Source: Duncaniella dubosii (GTDB taxonomy: Bacteria; Bacteroidota; Bacteroidia; Bacteroidales; Muribaculaceae). From it: a stretch of 64,000 bases of DNA. The stretch covers positions 1,984,001 to 2,048,000 of the forward strand of contig NZ_CP039396.1 of assembly GCF_004803915.1 (NCBI RefSeq). The letters are read 5' to 3'. Every line of letters starts with the position of its first letter. Position 1 is the first letter of the stretch. The notes under the pieces are model-generated. The model saw nothing but the letters and a program-made list of their open reading frames with translations, was not told the origin of the DNA and did no database searches. A program made the translations under genes and the position numbers. Positions 58,201-64,000 of this stretch are shown one piece after another.

Positions 58201-61200
58201 ATGTCAAACATTATAGATATCAAAAGAGACTCTTTAGAGGCTTTTATTAGGGAACAAATGATGGGTCCCAATGGATGCCGAGGGAAGTTTTCATATCATA
58301 CGGACGCTGAGGATACTGTATGTCAAGAGGAAGTGGTAAATACCACTCCCGGTTCAATCTATAGCACTGCGATTCTTTTCCCTAAACAAATTCCTGTAGA
58401 AGATTGCCAAGATTCAGGCGAGGATAGAGCTAAATCTGATGAATCATTTGACACAGATGAGGTTGCTACAAGCGAGATGGCTCCAGTAGAGGCACCGCAA
58501 CAAGAGACTAACTTCGAACTCTACAGACAAGAAGAAATTGACGATGAAGATATTTATTCTTTAAGCCGAAGATTCCCTCATGCTATTGGTATGTCATGTT
58601 GCTTGGCCAAAGAAGCTTTGATAAATGGGAACCTTCGGATTTCTATCTCGGGTAGATATTATAAAAAAATTACTGGGATAGACCGCCGTAACATTAGGGT
58701 CAATCTTACAGACAATGACAAGCTCTTTAATGATTTCTGGGACTCGACTCAGACTGTTCATCAATACTTTTTATTTGATGGGAAATCCCTCTCGATCAAA
58801 GATATTAATTCTAAGAATATATCTAATGTCAAACAGCTTTTAAGAGATTTAAATCAAGAGTTAGCATTACGAATCGCTAATAGACTTGACATTGTAGAGA
58901 AGGTTAAAGCTCCATATAGATTTTTGCTTTCGTATCGCGAATATCTATTCAACCAATTACGTCAAGTTAAAGACGGGCAGTACCTTTCTGACGAAATTAT
59001 TAATAAATATCGAGAATGCATACTTGAAATTGAGAATTACGAGACAATCATCTCATATTTTGACGACTTGCTCTCCATGTATGACAAAAAGAGTTTCGGA
59101 TTCTGGAGATCTATATCTTTTACAAAGGAGATTGACTTATCTAGTATTCCGTTAGACAAGCTGCAAGGTCATAAGACAATCTTTAAACCGGAAGATTATC
59201 CGGCTCTAAAAAATATCATTTTAGATACTGTCTCTAACCGCAATGTAGAGGGCAGCAATTCATCTGATAGATATATATCATTATCCGCTTGGTTACAAAT
59301 AACTAAAGATAGCCGAAGTGATAATGACGATATAGTTTATTTGAAACTACTGATTCAGAATGATTCAACGCCCTTCCAAGAAGACAAACATAATTATTTC
59401 TCGATAGTAAATGAGCAGGTTAACCTTTTCTGTTTCTTTGGCATAAAAGGGTCTGTAATCAGCGATTATCTTTTGCCATATCGAAAGAATGAAAATTATG
59501 AAGACATCTCAAAAGCAGAAGATAAACTCAACTACCTATATCGAGAAATAGAGGACTATGGTGTAGGCCACATGTGTTCAGTTGATTGGAATAAAGATTC
59601 AAAAGGCAAAGTAAATGAAGTTTTCATTGAATTTATACCGTCTTTTGAAACACCTGATGTTGAACCAGTGCCTAGAAAAAAGTTTTCTGAGTATGTTGCG
59701 ACAGACGGTGTAATGGTTCCTGCCCCATTTTTAGAAGACACCAATGTGCTTCAGTTTAAGCGATTATCATCGTTTTCAGAGGTTTCTGACAATGAAGTCA
59801 TAAACGAACTGAAAAAATTCGTCAACTCTTATGGTTTGTGGATTCAAGAAATGAGAGAACGATTGGATGCTGGAGATCTCGAATTTGGGAATGCCAACTT
59901 GGATGAGTGCGAATCGGATTATATGCGAATGTTCTCTAATATTAATGATATTTTGTCATCAAATCCAACTGCGCTTAAGGCTTTTAGAGTAATGAATTCA
60001 GCCATGTATATGCAATTATGGCATAACATGACCAAAAATCAAGAAATAGTAAGAGAGCTCGGCCGCCGAAAACTTAATGCTGATTTCTACAAATCATCAA
60101 GTGATGAAATATTTAAAGAAGGTGAACACGCTGCTTGGCGACCATTTCAGTTGGCTTTCATTTTGCTTAACCTAGATGGCATTTTCAATAATCCGAAAGA
60201 TCCTCAGTGGAATAAAAGGAATGAACTAGTAGATTTAGTCTGGTTTCCAACTGGTGGTGGTAAAACGGAAGCATATCTTGGACTGATTGCCTTGTGCATA
60301 TTAAACAGAAGAATCTCTCATGGGGATAAAGGTGGAGGAGTATCTGCGATAATGCGTTACACACTTCGTCTTCTTACCACACAACAATTTCAACGAGCCT
60401 TAAGGCTTATAATGGCCTTAGAGCAAATCCGACGTTGGGAACCCAATTATTATGGAGGTAATGCTATCTCAATAGGCCTTTATGTAGGAGATGCTTCCCT
60501 TCCAAATACAAAGAGAGATCTAAGAGAAGAAGCAATCAAATGGTCAGGAAGGGGAACTACAAACAATACCAAAATCCCAATGGATTTATGTCCTTGGTGT
60601 GGAAAACGTTTAAAATATGATCCCGGTGTACAGCAATTCTTTTGCGAGAATAGGAATTGTACATTCGGTAGAAAAGCGGTGCCAGTAGAACTCTGTGATG
60701 AATCAATCTACGAAAATCCCCCGTCACTATTATTTGGAACCGTTGATAAATTTGCTGCTATTGCACGCAGAGTCTCCACTTCAAATAGAGAAAAGACAAA
60801 GGATTCCCGCAGAATTTTTGGAACTGCGGCAGGTTTCTTGACTCCAGATTTGATTATTCAAGATGAACTGCATTTGCTGTTGGGGCCTCTAGGAAGTGCC
60901 GTTAGTTTCTTCGAAGGAGCTATAGACCAACTATGCAGCAGAGAAGAAACTCTCGAAAACGGGAATAAAATAACCTTACGTCCCAAAATAATATCATCTA
61001 CCGCTACCACAAGAAATACGGAATTACAGATTCGTGCTCTCTACGATCGTAGTGTAAATATTTTCCCAAAAAATGGATTAACGCACGATGATTCGTTTTT
61101 CTCTTTTTATAAGAGAGAGAAAGTTGATAATAAAGAACAATATTGTTCCAAGAGAAAATATATTGGCATTATGCCTACGGGAAGAACGCAGATGACAACG

Positions 61201-62310
61201 CAGATGCGTTTAGCTGCCATTATATTCGTCCACCGGGCAATATTTGAACTGGAATATGGGAATGAAGTGGACTTTGATAAAGCAGCAGACAATTATTATT
61301 CAGTATTATCTTACTTCAATAGCCTTCGCGAAGTAGGTAAAACTGATGCTTTATTCTATACGGAATACGCTAAATACACAAAACGTTTGTTTAAACGAGT
61401 TCTTAGATATGGCAATCTTATTGATTGTTTCTATTCGGGAGACAATTTAGGTAAAGCAGAGCTTACTAGTCGACTGTCTGGAGAAGAAATAAACGGAAAA
61501 TTTGCTGAAGTAGGACAGCGTTGGGAAATGGCTCATCGTCTTCCATTTAAGGATGAGGATGGCAATTGGAATAAAGCGGCTGTTCCTCCGGATTATATTT
61601 TAGCGACAAACATGATTTCAGTTGGACTTGATGTGAGCAGGTTCAACACTATAATCATGAATTCGATGCCTCGTAATATTGCAGAATATATCCAAGCAAG
61701 TTCTCGTGTTGCCCGAAGCGTAAAGGGATTAGTTTTGACCCTACATAATCCTTTCCGTTCAAGAGACGTTTCTCATTTTGAACGTTTCAGGGAATTCCAT
61801 GAGAAGCTCTACTATTATGTAGAGCCAATTTCGATTACCCCGTTCTCGAAGAAATCTGTGGAGAAATATCTCCCTTTGTATATGGCTTCAATTATTCGAC
61901 ATTTGATGCCCGAATTAGCGAATAATAATGATGCTTCTCAGATTAATAAGAACAAGCTTAAAGATAAGGCAATGGATATCGTGTCAACATATTTTATAGA
62001 ACGATATGAGAGAAGTCAACGCCTTCCAAATAAGCTTGAAAAACAATTGCTTACTACGATTCAGTTAAAAGATATTGAACAACTTATATCTTCCGCATTG
62101 GATCAATGGTGCATTATGGCAACCGATCATCCGTCAAATCTTGTGTATGAAAACAAAGGAGTTATGCGGAATGACAGGACCTCATTATTTACATCTCCCA
62201 ATGATTATGAGGAAACTAAAAATGTAAGTAATTGGACTGTTTCTTCGTCCTTAAGAATGATTGAACCTGAAGCAGTACTCAATGTACGTGTTTTATACCA
62301 AAGAGATTAA
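58201..62310 (+). CDS. drmA: DrmA-like DISARM helicase
   Basis: From the ATG at 58201 (MSNIIDIKRDSLEAFIREQM) the protein has 1,369 residues. A TTG start 66 bases upstream is less likely. The helicase core has Walker A WFPTGGGKTEAYLGL (about 681-695), IMRYTLRLLTTQQFQRA just after it, a four-cysteine zinc-binding motif (CPWCGK and FCENRNC, about 800-820), Walker B IIQDELHLLLGP (about 885), SSTATTRNTELQ, and motifs V/VI in ATNMISVGLDVSRFN and YIQASSRVARS. This set and length match DrmA of the DISARM anti-phage system, which recognises and unwinds or loads onto foreign DNA together with DrmB. It lies 3 bases before the drmB-like gene. Confidence 0.88.
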   Translation: MSNIIDIKRDSLEAFIREQMMGPNGCRGKFSYHTDAEDTVCQEEVVNTTPGSIYSTAILFPKQIPVEDCQDSGEDRAKSDESFDTDEVATSEMAPVEAPQQETNFELYRQEEIDDEDIYSLSRRFPHAIGMSCCLAKEALINGNLRISISGRYYKKITGIDRRNIRVNLTDNDKLFNDFWDSTQTVHQYFLFDGKSLSIKDINSKNISNVKQLLRDLNQELALRIANRLDIVEKVKAPYRFLLSYREYLFNQLRQVKDGQYLSDEIINKYRECILEIENYETIISYFDDLLSMYDKKSFGFWRSISFTKEIDLSSIPLDKLQGHKTIFKPEDYPALKNIILDTVSNRNVEGSNSSDRYISLSAWLQITKDSRSDNDDIVYLKLLIQNDSTPFQEDKHNYFSIVNEQVNLFCFFGIKGSVISDYLLPYRKNENYEDISKAEDKLNYLYREIEDYGVGHMCSVDWNKDSKGKVNEVFIEFIPSFETPDVEPVPRKKFSEYVATDGVMVPAPFLEDTNVLQFKRLSSFSEVSDNEVINELKKFVNSYGLWIQEMRERLDAGDLEFGNANLDECESDYMRMFSNINDILSSNPTALKAFRVMNSAMYMQLWHNMTKNQEIVRELGRRKLNADFYKSSSDEIFKEGEHAAWRPFQLAFILLNLDGIFNNPKDPQWNKRNELVDLVWFPTGGGKTEAYLGLIALCILNRRISHGDKGGGVSAIMRYTLRLLTTQQFQRALRLIMALEQIRRWEPNYYGGNAISIGLYVGDASLPNTKRDLREEAIKWSGRGTTNNTKIPMDLCPWCGKRLKYDPGVQQFFCENRNCTFGRKAVPVELCDESIYENPPSLLFGTVDKFAAIARRVSTSNREKTKDSRRIFGTAAGFLTPDLIIQDELHLLLGPLGSAVSFFEGAIDQLCSREETLENGNKITLRPKIISSTATTRNTELQIRALYDRSVNIFPKNGLTHDDSFFSFYKREKVDNKEQYCSKRKYIGIMPTGRTQMTTQMRLAAIIFVHRAIFELEYGNEVDFDKAADNYYSVLSYFNSLREVGKTDALFYTEYAKYTKRLFKRVLRYGNLIDCFYSGDNLGKAELTSRLSGEEINGKFAEVGQRWEMAHRLPFKDEDGNWNKAAVPPDYILATNMISVGLDVSRFNTIIMNSMPRNIAEYIQASSRVARSVKGLVLTLHNPFRSRDVSHFERFREFHEKLYYYVEPISITPFSKKSVEKYLPLYMASIIRHLMPELANNNDASQINKNKLKDKAMDIVSTYFIERYERSQRLPNKLEKQLLTTIQLKDIEQLISSALDQWCIMATDHPSNLVYENKGVMRNDRTSLFTSPNDYEETKNVSNWTVSSSLRMIEPEAVLNVRVLYQRD

Positions 62311-62313
62311 AAT

Positions 62314-64000
62314 ATGGAGATACGAACATTAACTCAATATAATCAAGGAATAGGGAAGTATAAATTACTTTCTTCAAACGCTGGTGTTGGTGCTATTTTA
62401 CCCACCAAGTCAGGTGGATTTGTAATGCCGATGTCATCTTCATACTGGGAATTTATTAGAGTCGTATCAGACAAATTAAAAAATAATCCTGAGACTACAA
62501 TTGATCAAACCCTTGCTGATAATCTGGGAGTGGAATTTATAGATGATCCAAGGTTTATTATATTCCTACGAAATTCTGAATCCTTGACTAAACTTCGATG
62601 TTTAGTTGGCATACCACATATAGAACTTGATGGCTGGAATAAATGCAATGTAACAGCTCATCCTTTAAATCAACGTTATATAGAAAGGAATCCACAAGGA
62701 ACAGGGCTAAAAGAAGGGATGTTTACTGTACCGGCTATTACATTCCCTCGTTGGTTCTTTTCAAAGCGACCAAGTCATGACCTAATGACTGTTGACGATT
62801 GGTTTAAAATGTGGAAAGAGCGAAGATGCAATGATGGTTTACCAGAGTACTTTGCCCCTCCAAGAGATCCTAAATCGCCTACCACTAAATTACATAAATC
62901 AAGATTGCCTGAGGGAAAGAATCAGGTCTATAATTTGCTGGAACAAGTATCCATGGTGCTAATTTGCAGGAACGGCCATATGTCAGATATCCCTTGGGAT
63001 AAATACTTTTGCGCTGTGAAAAAGCTAGGCAAAGACATAGTTCACAAAGAAGGCTTTGATCTTTTCGGCTTTGACACAGATGAATACCCATGCCCTGAAT
63101 CAACTAACGGTAAGCATCAATTACAATGGCATGAGAATAGAGCTCATTCAGAAAGCTTTGGTATGCTAAAATGTGGCTGTTGCGGACAGTCTACAAGCCT
63201 CGAAGGTATTATGAACCTTCAGCCTTCGTGTCCTGGGCATCGTCCTTGGGAAGGAATCGGAGCTAGGGATAATGTGAAATGCACCCATCGTGGTCAGACT
63301 GTTAATATGAAGTGGGCACTTGTAACCAGTAATAGCGTCTACTATGCTGAGAATTTCAGTAGCCTTTATCTACCAAGTTGTTATTTAGACTCTGCTACCA
63401 GTCTCAGTGATTCGGAGCAAAGATTTCTTAATCTGCTTACAACCAGGTGGTACACTAGATACAGCCAGCGTAATCCTGATAAAACGCGGAATGACTATAT
63501 AAACTCAATAACTACTGAGGATTTGATAGATAAAGCATCCGATAGTGGATATGATGTGACAGCGCAAGATATGAATCGCATCGTAGCTGCTTTCTTATCG
63601 GCTGATGCCGAGCCATCATCTTCAGATTCAAGAGAGGAATATCGTTTTTCAGAATTCTCTGTATTTCAGAACAACAGCAAATCCAAAGAATCTTCCGATA
63701 AGCTGGAGTTCAAGGATATTGATTTACCGGAATCCCTAAAGCCATACTTCTCCAAAATTCAACAGGTAGAGACCCTTGGAGTTAGTGCTACTCAAATAAA
63801 CTTTTCAAGAGTACAAATGCCCCAACCGGAAGTGGTCGATGGAGTGACTCGATATCCTAGTAGTATGAAAATCTTCAAAGAACCGAATGAGGAGGTTCTT
63901 GTTATGCCTGCCAATCAGACATTCGGAGAGGGGCTGTTTTTTAGTCTTAACGAAGACCTAATATCTCAATGGGTTGAAAGAAACTCTGCCGTATTCCAAA
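62314..64000 (+). CDS. drmB: DrmB-like DISARM protein, partial
   Basis: The frame starts with ATG at 62314 and is open to the window edge (562 codons). Features of DrmB are visible: an N-terminal YNQGIGKYKLLSSNAGVGAI, a VSMVLICRNGHMSDIPWDKY block near 213-232 (the conserved ENGHxxDxPW-type motif), a cysteine pair LKCGCCGQS, and FGEGLFFSLNEDLISQW near the edge. The DUF1998 domain expected at the C-terminus would be beyond the window. DrmB partners DrmA in DISARM. Any drmC or methyltransferase gene would lie further right. Confidence 0.85.
   Translation, partial: MEIRTLTQYNQGIGKYKLLSSNAGVGAILPTKSGGFVMPMSSSYWEFIRVVSDKLKNNPETTIDQTLADNLGVEFIDDPRFIIFLRNSESLTKLRCLVGIPHIELDGWNKCNVTAHPLNQRYIERNPQGTGLKEGMFTVPAITFPRWFFSKRPSHDLMTVDDWFKMWKERRCNDGLPEYFAPPRDPKSPTTKLHKSRLPEGKNQVYNLLEQVSMVLICRNGHMSDIPWDKYFCAVKKLGKDIVHKEGFDLFGFDTDEYPCPESTNGKHQLQWHENRAHSESFGMLKCGCCGQSTSLEGIMNLQPSCPGHRPWEGIGARDNVKCTHRGQTVNMKWALVTSNSVYYAENFSSLYLPSCYLDSATSLSDSEQRFLNLLTTRWYTRYSQRNPDKTRNDYINSITTEDLIDKASDSGYDVTAQDMNRIVAAFLSADAEPSSSDSREEYRFSEFSVFQNNSKSKESSDKLEFKDIDLPESLKPYFSKIQQVETLGVSATQINFSRVQMPQPEVVDGVTRYPSSMKIFKEPNEEVLVMPANQTFGEGLFFSLNEDLISQWVERNSAVFQ

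Overview
The window looks like a chromosomal segment of a gut Bacteroidales bacterium, most likely a Muribaculaceae member or close relative. The basis is the gene families (DUF6155, TRIC channel, BspA-like leucine-rich repeats, T9SS-like C-terminal tails, DUF3408, a Bacteroides-type tyrosine integrase) and the Bacteroidetes promoter form TTTG-N19/21-TAnnTTTG seen before several genes. Assignment below order level is inference.

Layout. (1) 1-5.3 kb: an AT-rich operon of small secreted proteins headed by a caspase-like (C14) protein. It has been hit twice by related transposable elements: a 128-bp MITE in the caspase 3' end and a complete IS4-family element that removed most of the last gene. 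(2) 5.4-13.7 kb: a core block with dsbD, a DUF6155 gene, a DUF695 gene, a ClC channel, lgt, pheS, nth and a TRIC channel. (3) 13.8-17.9 kb: a BspA-like leucine-rich repeat gene split by an IS110-family element, preceded by a long structured leader. (4) 18-22.9 kb: an S9 peptidase, prs and an AspT/YidE-type transporter. (5) 22.9-31.7 kb: a YD-repeat (Rhs-type) polymorphic-toxin locus with a metzincin-like tip. The locus appears to have been tandemly duplicated with its flanks, leaving an orphan tip fragment and its putative immunity gene. (6) 31.7-46.8 kb: a MATE pump, trigger factor (frameshifted), a GH13 amylase (frameshifted), a TPR protein, glnS and an RND efflux operon (MFP, pump, TolC). 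(7) 46.8-64 kb: an integrated island starting inside an IS4-family remnant. It carries a tyrosine integrase, a YhcG/PDDEXK nuclease, a putative mobilization protein, DUF3408 and HTH proteins, and then a dense AT-rich operon: radical SAM enzyme, NERD-domain superfamily 1 helicase, a 770-aa protein in the drmE position, a DrmA-like helicase and a DrmB-like protein that runs off the window.

The most interesting system is the last one. DrmA plus DrmB with a large unknown protein in front is the core of class 2 DISARM anti-phage defence. Here the same tight operon begins with a radical SAM protein and a NERD helicase that are not part of the classical set, and an Xre-type regulator sits directly upstream. 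The second is the duplicated Rhs locus. The third is a leader upstream of the BspA gene that can fold in two mutually exclusive ways. Three separate single-base frameshifts in otherwise intact genes suggest that some indels may be sequence errors. All calls come from reading sequence and translations, with no database search.
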